DNA of 64,000 nt from Candidatus Izemoplasmatales bacterium (GTDB lineage: Bacteria > Bacillota_I > Bacilli_A > Izemoplasmatales > Hujiaoplasmataceae), in NCBI GenBank assembly GCA_041649275.1, contig JBAZNL010000001.1, positions 1 to 64,000 of the forward strand. Reading direction: 5' to 3'. This document shows positions 35,851 to 43,273 of the stretch, piece after piece. Each line of letters begins with the position of its first letter. Positions within the stretch are counted from its first letter, which is position 1. The translations under genes were made by a program, and so were the position numbers. The notes beneath the pieces were generated by a model. It did no database searches. It saw only the letters and a program-made list of their open reading frames with translations, and had not been told where the DNA came from.

Positions 35851-36462
35851 CTATGCGGCGGTGTCTTCGTCCGGCTTTTCCGGCGTTTCCGATTCGATCA
35901 GCTTTTTCACCGGTTGCGGACCCCTGAAATAGGAAAAGAGCGCGTAGATGATGAGAACGTCAAGGATGATGACGACTCGGCCGATGGTCGATTGGGCGAA
36001 CATCAGGATCGGTCCGATCTTCGGAATCGTTCCCACCCGGATGCCGACGATGTCGGAATCCGTCAGAATCCACGGATCGATGTCCTCGCTGACTTCCGGT
36101 TTGGTTCGATACGCCCTGCCATCATCGGTCGTCGTCACCGATTGGAGGTAATGGACCACCACATGTCTGTGCCCGTCCCCGGTGATGTCCGCGTAGAAGG
36201 CGATGATCTGCCCCGGTTCCAAGTCCTCGTATGCGACGTCGGTGTCGATGATGACGATGTCCCCCACGTTGATCACGGGTTCCATGCTGTCGGTGACGAT
36301 CACGTAGGGATCGTACTTCGCGATGAACGGGACGTGGTTGAAAACGACGTAACCGATGGCGATGATGACGGCGACGCCGAGAACGAATCGGACGAATCCG
36401 ACGACCTTCCCGTTCTTGAGGAGAGGACGTCTTTTCTTCTCTTTATTCAAGTTGACCACCAA
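35851..36462 (-). CDS. sipW: SipW-like (ER-type) signal peptidase I
   Basis: About 203 residues. A transmembrane helix (FVRFVLGVAVIIAIGYVVF) leads into VTDSMEPVINVGDIV with the catalytic serine, and a second helix lies near the C-terminus. Instead of the lysine of ordinary bacterial SPase I, HRHVVVHYL supplies histidines at the place used by SipW and the eukaryotic enzyme. The usual SipW job is to process TasA and TapA; here the substrates are presumably the proteins at 36541 and 34512 and perhaps 33725. The start codon is uncertain (TTG at 36462 or a later TTG at 36450), because a stable hairpin lies directly upstream and no clear AGGAGG is seen. Confidence 0.88.
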   Translation of the reverse strand: MVVNLNKEKKRRPLLKNGKVVGFVRFVLGVAVIIAIGYVVFNHVPFIAKYDPYVIVTDSMEPVINVGDIVIIDTDVAYEDLEPGQIIAFYADITGDGHRHVVVHYLQSVTTTDDGRAYRTKPEVSEDIDPWILTDSDIVGIRVGTIPKIGPILMFAQSTIGRVVIILDVLIIYALFSYFRGPQPVKKLIESETPEKPDEDTAA

Positions 36463-36465
36463 AGA

Positions 36466-36496
36466 GTCATCCGGGAGGGGTACCCTCGCGGATGAC
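36466..36496 (-). promoter_or_regulatory. Stable hairpin between the matrix gene and sipW
   Basis: GTCATCCG/CGGATGAC arms with an inner GAGGG/CCCTC pairing, placed between the stop of the matrix gene and the start of sipW. On the minus strand it lacks a U-tract, so it is more likely a processing or expression-balancing stem than a terminator. It may let the abundant fibre subunit be made in excess over the peptidase. Confidence 0.5.
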
Positions 36497-36540
36497 TTCC
36501 TTTTTTCAGGTTGGAAAACCGCGAACGATTCGCCCGCGAA

Positions 36541-37032
36541 TCAGGCGATGGAGGCGGTGAAGGTCAGGTCGAAGGTGATCGCCTGGTTCTTGATCACGTT
36601 GTAGATCGCGACCGTGGCGGGTTGATCCAGCGTGACCGTGACGGTGACCAGAACGTTGGCATCGTTGACGGTCGCGGACGCCAGGGAGATGTCGATGTTG
36701 ACGAGATCGGCGTTCACGGTGGATCCGCCGATCTGGATGTTCGAGGCGACGACATCGAGGTCGAGGGCGGCCAACGCGGCTTCGTCGAGTTTCACGTTAT
36801 AGGTCAGGACGATGGATGAAACGTCGTTGGCCTTCATGACGACGCCGGCGGGAACCAGCACCTTGCCGACGGGAGCGGTCGCGACCGCGGACACCTGGAG
36901 CGTCACGCCGTTGCCGATGTTGAGTTCTTCGGCCTGCTGCTGCTGCAGATTGTCCCAATAGGCGAACGCCAGACCGGTGCCACCGAGCAACAAAGCGACG
37001 ATCAAAACTGCCAGCATCTTTTTCTTGAACAT
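36541..37032 (-). CDS. TasA/CalY (camelysin)-like major matrix protein
   Basis: A 163-residue secreted protein with a SipW-type signal peptide: MFKKKMLAVLIVALLLGG, then TGLAFAYWDNLQ. The mature region is an all-beta, Val/Thr-rich jelly-roll-like sequence (GNGVTLQVSAVATAPVGK, IVLTYNVKLDE, VNIDISLASATVND). It is smaller than B. subtilis TasA (about 260 residues), but the signal, size class and linkage to a SipW-like peptidase fit camelysin/TasA fibre formers. It is the first gene after the tandem riboswitches and has an excellent GGAGGA site, so it should be highly made when c-di-GMP allows. Fibre formation is inferred. Confidence 0.78.
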   Translation of the reverse strand: MFKKKMLAVLIVALLLGGTGLAFAYWDNLQQQQAEELNIGNGVTLQVSAVATAPVGKVLVPAGVVMKANDVSSIVLTYNVKLDEAALAALDLDVVASNIQIGGSTVNADLVNIDISLASATVNDANVLVTVTVTLDQPATVAIYNVIKNQAITFDLTFTASIA

Positions 37033-37090
37033 TTCTAGAATCCTCCGTTTTATCTTTTTTATTTTTCATGCCGCTTCCTTCCGAAAGCAA

Positions 37091-37128
37091 CAAAAAAAGC
37101 CAGTTCGGGTAAATGATGGCAACTGGCT
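37091..37128 (-). terminator. Terminator embedded in the downstream riboswitch (expression platform)
   Basis: AGCCAGTT, the 3' strand of the aptamer (plus 37121-37128), can pair with AACTGGCT (plus 37098-37105), which is followed by seven U in the transcript. The stem cannot form while the aptamer is folded, so ligand binding should prevent termination and turn the matrix operon on. Confidence 0.82.
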
Positions 37129-37186
37129 ATCCCGGAGGGACCCTATAGCTTTCCGTCATCAGATTGCTCCGATTTTGGCTTTCGCA
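37115..37186 (-). promoter_or_regulatory. c-di-GMP-I (GEMM) riboswitch, downstream copy of a tandem pair
   Basis: Minus strand: AAAGCCAAAATC, a GCAA-capped stem, GATGACGGAAAGCTATAGGG, a small GGGTCCC/GGGA hairpin, then GGATAGCCAGTTGCC. It is very like the single copy at 34239. It lies 85 bases upstream of the matrix gene start, and its 3' strand overlaps a transcription terminator. The same region also contains a second GEMM copy immediately upstream. Confidence 0.88.
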
Positions 37187-37218
37187 TATCGCAGTGTTCT
37201 GTATGGGGAGATGATTTC

Positions 37219-37255
37219 TAAAGAAAAGGCCATCATCTCTCGAAGAGATCATGGC
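37219..37255 (-). terminator. Terminator after the upstream riboswitch
   Basis: GCCAT-g-ATCTCT, loop TCG, AGAGAT-g-ATGGC (plus 37229-37255) followed by CUUUUCUUU in the transcript. The GCCAT arm is the 3' end of the upstream aptamer, so this copy has its own ligand-controlled terminator and the two act in series. Confidence 0.78.
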
Positions 37256-37325
37256 AACTGGCTACCATCCGTCGGAAGGCCCTATAGCTTTGCGTCACTG
37301 ACTTTCGCCAGTTTTGCTATTTTCG
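37249..37325 (-). promoter_or_regulatory. c-di-GMP-I (GEMM) riboswitch, upstream copy of a tandem pair
   Basis: Minus strand: ATAGCAAAACTGGC, GAAA tetraloop, GTCAGTGACGCAAAGCTATAGG, then GGATGGTAGCCAGTTGCC. This copy has the exact GACGCAAAGC consensus and is the best match of the three. It begins a few bases after the predicted transcription start. Confidence 0.92.
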
Positions 37326-37330
37326 TATAT

Positions 37331-37359
37331 ATTCTATGACTTTTCATCATCGATGTCAA
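37331..37359 (-). promoter_or_regulatory. Sigma-A promoter of the riboswitch-controlled matrix operon
   Basis: Minus-strand TTGACA and TAGAAT are exactly 17 bases apart, and the first aptamer starts right after. This is a near-consensus promoter, which suggests that control is exerted mainly by the riboswitches. Confidence 0.88.
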
Positions 37360-37724
37360 GAGAAATATGAATAAAAAATCACTATATATTAATGCGATGT
37401 AAAGAATGAATGCGACCGGAAGGGACCGCACTCTTCCATCACCAAGATGAAACGCCGCGAAGAGGGGCGTTCATTCGGGGACCTCGGTCCTTTTCCGGAC
37501 AGCCGCCGTGTTCTGCGGAAAAAGCTTCCGAAGTCCGTTTTCCTGGATTGATCGTCCGACCCGGAATGCCGGCGACTTCGATCCGACTCGTTTCCAGGCA
37601 AGGCGGGTCGACGATGAACCGCTTTTCATGGACATCCTCGAAAAAGATGGGATTCCGCACATCGTTCAAACACGAAACCTTCCATGGGTCGGGTATGTCT
37701 TCATGGCGGGCATCCAAGCATCCG
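37360..37724. other. Intergenic region downstream of the giant nuclease gene
   Basis: About 365 GC-rich bases. A weak hairpin (AACGCC/GGCGTT, near 37450-37470) may help end the minus-strand transcript of the nuclease gene, but it lacks a good U-tract. No gene is supported. Confidence 0.35.
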
Positions 37725-40700
37725 TCAGTCTCCGAAAATGAGGTCGACCAGCTCCGGATGGTCGATGAAGGGATTGCGGTTTCCCTGGTATCCGAAGACG
37801 AGCTCGTTCCTCGCCCGTTCGGCGTCGTCCACGGGATCCTGCTCGTTCCACAAAAGGAGCGTCGCCAGATCCCCGATGTTCGAGGAATCGCTGGTCGTGA
37901 AGCCGTTCACGAGCTCGAGGTCGGGTTCTCCGCCCTCGCCCGCATATCGGACCGCCATGTAGAAGAGCATCCGGGCCACGTCGCCCTTGATCTCGTCGCG
38001 CGGCTCGAAGTACGATCCGCCGATGTAGTTGTAGGTCGAAACGCTGCCGTAGGTGTCGGCGACGAGCGTCGAGGCGTCGTGCGTCCCCACGACGCCGAAG
38101 TCGAGGTCGCCGCGGGCACCGTTCACCGACACGTCGGTCGCCCGGAGATGGTGGAGGTCGGTGTACCCGGGCAACGCTTCGTCGATGCCGTGGGACTGCG
38201 CCCAGACGTGCTCGCGGTTCCAGTAGTCCTGATTCCCGGTGCTCCCCACGAAGGTCTCCTTGTCCTGGCTTCTTCCCGTGTAGAACAGGAGGACGTTCGA
38301 AGCGTTCAGCGGGTCGGCGTCGGTCACCTTGAGGATGTCGACGATGGCGGTGTAGGAATACGATGTATGCCCGGAGACGATGTCGTTCAAGGCCGCCTTC
38401 AGCGCCGCTCCCGAGGTGATGCCGGTCGCGGTCGCGTAATAGTATCCAAGGTCGTTGTACGCATTCGATGCGTCGTTCCAGTAGGCCGTGTTCGAGAGTT
38501 CCAGCGGATTGACGCCGTAGGACTGGCTCGTGACGTCGTATCCCGCCGGATCGATCGTCACGGTGATGGTCCCGTTCCGTTCCGACATCCGGCTCTCCGA
38601 TGTGCCGTTCCCGCCGGTGACGGCGTAGACCGGCAGGTTGTCGGAATAGGTGTAGATCCTGGAAAGGGCGACGTAGGTAGGATGCGAGTATTCGTTCCCG
38701 AGGAAGTCGCCGTTGGTCACGATCGCCACCTCGGGGGTGATCGCCGACAGGAGCGCGGCGGTCGTGCCGTTCGCGGTGCCGTGATGGCCCATCTTGAAGA
38801 TGTCCACGTCGCCCGCGATCGGCCCGTAGACGGCTTCCTGGTTCTGTTCGGCGTCGCCGTTGAAGAGGACGCGCGTGCCGAAGGCGTCGAGCACGAAGAC
38901 GATCGACGAGTAGTTTGCGTTCGCCGTCTCCAGATAGGTGGTATCGATGAACTCGAGGGTGACGCCGGTCGCAAGCTCGATTTCGGGAGTCGCCCAGCCG
39001 ATGATGTCCATCACATGATAGACGGTGATCCCGGGCTCCGATGTGACGATACCCTCGAAGGTATTCCGAAGCGTCGTGGCGATCGATGCGGGCGTCGAAT
39101 ACAGGATCGCGTAGTCCACATCGAAGTTGGAGAAGACGACGTCCATCCCGCCGATGTGGTCGGCGTCCTGATGGGTCGCGATCACATACTCGATGACTCC
39201 ATCGGTCACGTTCGCCTGCAAGAACGAGAGCAGCGCCCCTTCGGACTCCGAGGCGTTTTCGCCGGAGTCGATCAGGACGTCGATGTCGCCGTACTGGATC
39301 AGCGCCGCTTCACCGGGGCCTCCTCCGGTCGTGCCGATGTCGATGTAGTGGACCTCGACGGATCCGGAAGACGGGATCGCGGTGACGGTGTACGGGTAAC
39401 TGTCGGTTTTCCCTGAATAGGTGACTGTCATGGTCGCCGATCCGGCGACGGACGTCGAGAAGCCCGTGACCATGCCTTCGGTGATCGAGACCGTCGTCGC
39501 CGTGCCGTCGGAGTAGTAGGCTCTCAGGTAGGCGCCGCCGACGCTGAGCGAGGATCCTTGGACGTAACTGTAGGAATTGAAATGAGCCTCGATAGATCTA
39601 ACGATCGGAGACGATCCCGCCCCGGTCATGGTGTGGGTATCGAGTCCGGTCGAGTAGTCGATGTCATTACCGTCCCATTCGACGGAGGGATCGAAGGCAC
39701 TGGTCGATGCGGTTCGTCCGCCGGTCACCGTCGACTTTCTGATCAGCGTGTTGTCTGCGGTCGAGGTCGAACCGGATCCCCACTCGGTTCCGGGATCGAC
39801 GCCAACCTGACCGATCGAGTCGACGACTGCACTCCCCTTGACGAGTTCTATCGCATCGTCGCCATTGTAAAAGGATGCGGCTGACGCGTAGTCAGTCATG
39901 CCCAAGATCGTCGCATTCGCCGAATCATCAGATACGACATATACCGCACCATTCGGGAGGCTTCCACTCAATGAAATGGAGGTCCCCGCTGAAGTTGAAC
40001 CATTAAAATACATCTTCACCGAATACGCCGATAGATCAACTGTCGTTCCGGTGCCGTTGTAGATGGCGATCGCCTTGTTGTTGCTGGACCCTTCGATGTA
40101 ATACGAGAAGAACAGGTCGGTTGCCAAGACGCCACCGTCGACCGCAGGCATTTCGTCGTAGACCGTCATCAGGGCGCCGGCGGCGTCCTTGACGACGACG
40201 TACGCCCTGACCGACGCGGAGGAAGCCGTCGCAACGGAGATGACGAATTCGTTGGTGATCGGGTTGTACTTCGTCCCCTGAATTCGGGTCACTCCGCTCG
40301 ATGACAGGTCAAGAACCTGATCGGCCGATGCGGATACTAGGAATCCGTGCTCGATGAGGGTGTACCCGGCAGGAAGCTCAAAGTGGCCGAGGAACGTATT
40401 GTAACCGGATCGGAGGGTCGTCGTTCCGATCATGGCGACCATCGGATGGTCGATCCTTTGGGTTGCCGTATAAACCGCTTCGATTGTGGTGTTCTCGAGG
40501 ATGGTGAAGGTGAACGTCGAATCGAGGGACACGACTTCGCCGCCGATCGCCCAGTGGTCGAAATAGAGTCCCGACGCCGGAGCGTCCGCGACGACGGTCG
40601 CGTAAGTGTTGTACGCATAGGTTCCGTCACCCGCACCGTTCGTCACTTCAAGCGCGTACGAAGTCGACCCGCTTGCGACGTACTGGAGCGTGAAGACGGT

Positions 40701-41192
40701 GTTGGCGACGATGTTCGTGAGTGGCTTGTCCCATGGCGTCGAAGCGACGACATATCCCGGCTTCGACGGCAAGACACCTGGATCGGGAAGTGTCGCGTTT
40801 CCCCCAGGAAGGACATACTGAATTTCGATGACCTTTCCGTTGGTATCGACGAACACCGCGGCCACCTTGTCGTCGGGGCGGAAGACGCCGACGAGCGTCG
40901 TCGTCGAGGTGACGACGAACGCATGTCCGAGCGGCAGGTCGGTGCGGATGGCGCCGTTGTAGATCCAAAAGGCGAAGGTATAACCCGATTGGCTCGTGAG
41001 GTTGCCGGAGAACGAGACCGAGGAACCGTATGCCTGACCCGTCACCGTGCTTGTGATCGTATTGTCTTCGTCAAAATACGAAACGACGGTCACGGAGACC
41101 GGTGATTCGGCATGGACCGAAGATTGTCCAAGGACGTACATCCCCAGGAATAAGGCGATCAGGATCAAAATCATCTTCTTCGTCCGGCTCAT
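37725..41192 (-). CDS. Giant secreted protein: repeat module, lamin-tail, Ig-like, metallo-beta-lactamase and EndA-type nuclease domains
   Basis: About 1155 residues from the ATG at 41192 (GAGGTG site). Order: signal peptide to about residue 28; the N-terminal module shared with three other proteins here (about 30-345); a lamin-tail domain (about 350-500: AIAIYNGTGTTVDLSAYSVKMYF); an Ig-like domain (about 530-620); a metallo-beta-lactamase domain like the ComEC C-terminus (THQDADHIGG near 674, LFNGDAEQNQ, MGHHG near 800); and an endonuclease I/EndA domain at the end (WNREHVWAQSHG near 990, TDLHHLRATDVSVNGARG, GYQGNRNPFIDHPEL). Both active-site motifs look intact. It should degrade extracellular nucleic acid. 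The combination is unusual. Confidence 0.88.
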   Translation of the reverse strand: MSRTKKMILILIALFLGMYVLGQSSVHAESPVSVTVVSYFDEDNTITSTVTGQAYGSSVSFSGNLTSQSGYTFAFWIYNGAIRTDLPLGHAFVVTSTTTLVGVFRPDDKVAAVFVDTNGKVIEIQYVLPGGNATLPDPGVLPSKPGYVVASTPWDKPLTNIVANTVFTLQYVASGSTSYALEVTNGAGDGTYAYNTYATVVADAPASGLYFDHWAIGGEVVSLDSTFTFTILENTTIEAVYTATQRIDHPMVAMIGTTTLRSGYNTFLGHFELPAGYTLIEHGFLVSASADQVLDLSSSGVTRIQGTKYNPITNEFVISVATASSASVRAYVVVKDAAGALMTVYDEMPAVDGGVLATDLFFSYYIEGSSNNKAIAIYNGTGTTVDLSAYSVKMYFNGSTSAGTSISLSGSLPNGAVYVVSDDSANATILGMTDYASAASFYNGDDAIELVKGSAVVDSIGQVGVDPGTEWGSGSTSTADNTLIRKSTVTGGRTASTSAFDPSVEWDGNDIDYSTGLDTHTMTGAGSSPIVRSIEAHFNSYSYVQGSSLSVGGAYLRAYYSDGTATTVSITEGMVTGFSTSVAGSATMTVTYSGKTDSYPYTVTAIPSSGSVEVHYIDIGTTGGGPGEAALIQYGDIDVLIDSGENASESEGALLSFLQANVTDGVIEYVIATHQDADHIGGMDVVFSNFDVDYAILYSTPASIATTLRNTFEGIVTSEPGITVYHVMDIIGWATPEIELATGVTLEFIDTTYLETANANYSSIVFVLDAFGTRVLFNGDAEQNQEAVYGPIAGDVDIFKMGHHGTANGTTAALLSAITPEVAIVTNGDFLGNEYSHPTYVALSRIYTYSDNLPVYAVTGGNGTSESRMSERNGTITVTIDPAGYDVTSQSYGVNPLELSNTAYWNDASNAYNDLGYYYATATGITSGAALKAALNDIVSGHTSYSYTAIVDILKVTDADPLNASNVLLFYTGRSQDKETFVGSTGNQDYWNREHVWAQSHGIDEALPGYTDLHHLRATDVSVNGARGDLDFGVVGTHDASTLVADTYGSVSTYNYIGGSYFEPRDEIKGDVARMLFYMAVRYAGEGGEPDLELVNGFTTSDSSNIGDLATLLLWNEQDPVDDAERARNELVFGYQGNRNPFIDHPELVDLIFGD

Positions 41193-41252
41193 CAAGCACC
41201 TCGTAATATTGCTATACTATATATTGTACCAAACAATATGAATTGGTGGTAT

Positions 41253-41281
41253 AAAAAGCGCCATGTGTTGACATGGCGCTT
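41253..41281 (-). terminator. Rho-independent terminator of the lamin-tail protein gene
   Basis: Perfect 10-base arms AGCGCCATGT and ACATGGCGCT (plus 41257-41266 and 41271-41280) with five A on the left, 21 bases past the stop at 41302. Confidence 0.9.
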
Positions 41282-41301
41282 AATGAATTGGATAAAGGCT
41301 G

Positions 41302-42912
41302 TTACCAAGGGACGTAAGTCGAGTTTCTCGGCGTTGGTGTACCGGCTAGAAAGTCTGTAGCATTTTGATCTGTATCAAAAAAGTAGTTCTTTCGTGCAAC
41401 CGAGCTGGTATTGCTTGGGGCGGGAGTCGGTCCTGTCCCTTCATATCCATTCGCCGTTGTACCATATCCAACAAAATCAACCACACCTGCCGCAGATGAT
41501 GGATTTGCACCTGTTAGCACAGTCGTATTCGATACCAGAGCAACTTTACCGGAGGAACCTCCCATCGCGATTGTACCGACGACCTCGGGCGTAGGTAGAT
41601 CAGTCGTTCCTCCAGTCCCTGCAGCTTCTTGGATAAGGAAATAGCAGTATGGTTTAATTGTGCCTGTCAAGTTTGTCTTGTTCGTCCAAGATGTACCAGT
41701 TGCGCTGGCATATTGAACCGAATAGCCCGCTAGCGAAATTGGTTTTGCTGTAGTATTGTACAACATAATAAAGTCATTCTTATATATTGCTCCAGTGTTG
41801 CCCCCGCCGCCATATACTTCGGCAATGATGACGGTTTCTCCATTGGCCAGTGAGATATCACTATATGCAATCTCAATGCTATCGCCATCATTGTAGATGA
41901 GATACCCGCGGGCTGTCTTGACATTCGCGGTCTGGAAAGACATCATGAACTCGCCAGTCTGGCCATTGTACTTTTCGCTTCTATACTTGTTGCTGGCGGT
42001 ATCAATATTGATCGAGGACTGGTAGTCTGACGAAGTCAGTATTCCGTATTCGATCAACGAATACCCAGAAGGCAGGTCGAACTGTCCTTTGAAACTGACA
42101 TACCCGTCGCGCAGCGACAACGCATCGGAGATCGAGATGACCGCAGCTGGGGTGAGTGGGGTTGCTAAGTAGACCGCAGTCGGATAGATGTTGTCCAACA
42201 TCGTCGTATAGAATACACGGTCATACGAGATGATATGGGTGCCGATCGCCCAATGGCTGAACGGATTCGTTCCATCGGTTTCATCCGCGGTCAGTTGTGC
42301 GACTTCGTTGAATGCGTACAAATCTTTGTTTCTAGCGACATTCGCTACATTGCTGAATGTCACAGAGAACGTATTGGCATTCGAAAGCACATATTGTAAA
42401 ATGATTGCCTTGTCTTCGGTCACGCTAGTGTACGTTCCAGACCACTTCGTATCGGCAAACGTATATCCGATTTTGGTATAGGTGTCGGTCGACGGCGGCG
42501 TGGCATCCGCACCGCTCTCGACATACTGCACCTCGCCGATGAGTTTCCCATTCGAATCCATGAAGACGACGGCGTAGGATCCGGTCGGTTTGAAGATCGC
42601 ATGCAAGGTCATGGAATCCGTCACCGTGAATTGATAATTCACCGCGAGATCCTTGCGGACGACGCCGTTCACGATCCAAAACGCGAAACTGTAATCGGGA
42701 TAGGATCCGCTTGTTGGGTCGATCGAAATCTTCGAACCATACGCCAGCGCGGATGTATCCATATCGACGGTATTCCCAGCTCCAAAATGAGAGGTCACAT
42801 CAACGACATAGGTGTTACCGATCGGACTCGCAGCTTCGACACGAACACCGAACTGCCCGATGTAGACCGCGGCTAACAGGAATGTAGAGATGATAATAGC
42901 TAACTTTTTCAT
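41302..42912 (-). CDS. Secreted protein with shared N-terminal repeat module and C-terminal lamin-tail domain
   Basis: About 536 residues. Two ATGs lie at 42918 and 42912; the second is preferred because the GAGGAGGG site is then at the right distance. Signal peptide to about residue 27, the shared module (about 35-355: FAFWIVNGVVRKDLAVNYQF, FMDSNGKLIGEVQYVESG, FSHWAIGTHIISYDRVF), then a lamin-tail domain from about 360 (IIAEVYGGGGNTGAIYKNDFIMLYNTT). Lamin-tail domains in bacteria occur in secreted nucleases and surface proteins. It follows a 45-residue peptide gene after only 12 bases and is probably co-translated with it. More AT-rich than its neighbours. Confidence 0.8.
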   Translation of the reverse strand: MKKLAIIISTFLLAAVYIGQFGVRVEAASPIGNTYVVDVTSHFGAGNTVDMDTSALAYGSKISIDPTSGSYPDYSFAFWIVNGVVRKDLAVNYQFTVTDSMTLHAIFKPTGSYAVVFMDSNGKLIGEVQYVESGADATPPSTDTYTKIGYTFADTKWSGTYTSVTEDKAIILQYVLSNANTFSVTFSNVANVARNKDLYAFNEVAQLTADETDGTNPFSHWAIGTHIISYDRVFYTTMLDNIYPTAVYLATPLTPAAVISISDALSLRDGYVSFKGQFDLPSGYSLIEYGILTSSDYQSSINIDTASNKYRSEKYNGQTGEFMMSFQTANVKTARGYLIYNDGDSIEIAYSDISLANGETVIIAEVYGGGGNTGAIYKNDFIMLYNTTAKPISLAGYSVQYASATGTSWTNKTNLTGTIKPYCYFLIQEAAGTGGTTDLPTPEVVGTIAMGGSSGKVALVSNTTVLTGANPSSAAGVVDFVGYGTTANGYEGTGPTPAPSNTSSVARKNYFFDTDQNATDFLAGTPTPRNSTYVPW

Positions 42913-42924
42913 CGTCATCCCTCC

Positions 42925-43062
42925 TCAGTAGATCTCTTCGCCGCACAGCGTGGCGGAACCGAAGTCCCCGCTGGTGGCGATGCTTTCGTCAAGTTCGAAG
43001 GTGACGATCTCGATCGTCGGCTGCTCGTACGGCTTGCGAATTTCAGGTTCTTTGTTCACCAT
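42925..43062 (-). CDS. Small peptide, candidate RiPP precursor 1
   Basis: A 45-residue peptide with a GAGGGAAACAGC ribosome binding site. The first half (KPYEQPTIEIVTFELDES) looks like a short leader of the Y-E-x-P-x-I-E-V-x-x-F type. The second half, ESIATSGDFGSATLCGEEIY, is identical in all 20 residues to the end of the peptide at 50713 although the DNA differs at third positions, a sign of selection on the peptide. A single Cys is present. It lies about 200 bases after the end of the radical-SAM/PqqD operon and just before a secreted protein gene. The RiPP role is inferred from this context. Confidence 0.72.
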   Translation of the reverse strand: MVNKEPEIRKPYEQPTIEIVTFELDESIATSGDFGSATLCGEEIY

Positions 43063-43229
43063 GCTGTTTCCCTCCAATATCTGTTTATTCTGTATATACA
43101 TTTATGTTGATTTTACCATATCCAATGATGAATGTCGCTACCATTTTTCGTAAATTTTCCGAAAATCGACATGAAAATCATCGATGTCGCTCACAATCCC
43201 GCGACCGTTTCCTCAATATTGAATCGAAC

Positions 43230-43270
43230 AAAAAGGAAGGATGCTTTCGCGTGAAAGAAAGCATCCTTCC
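43230..43270 (-). terminator. Rho-independent terminator of the RiPP modification operon
   Basis: Perfect 13-base arms GGAAGGATGCTTT and AAAGCATCCTTCC (plus 43235-43247 and 43258-43270) followed by a short U-tract in the minus-strand transcript, just after the stop of the nucleotidyltransferase gene. Confidence 0.9.
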
Positions 43271-43273
43271 TTC

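Noticed and set aside
37410..39416. A 668-codon open frame on the plus strand
   Set aside because: Antisense to the nuclease gene, whose metallo-beta-lactamase and EndA motifs are unmistakable on the minus strand.
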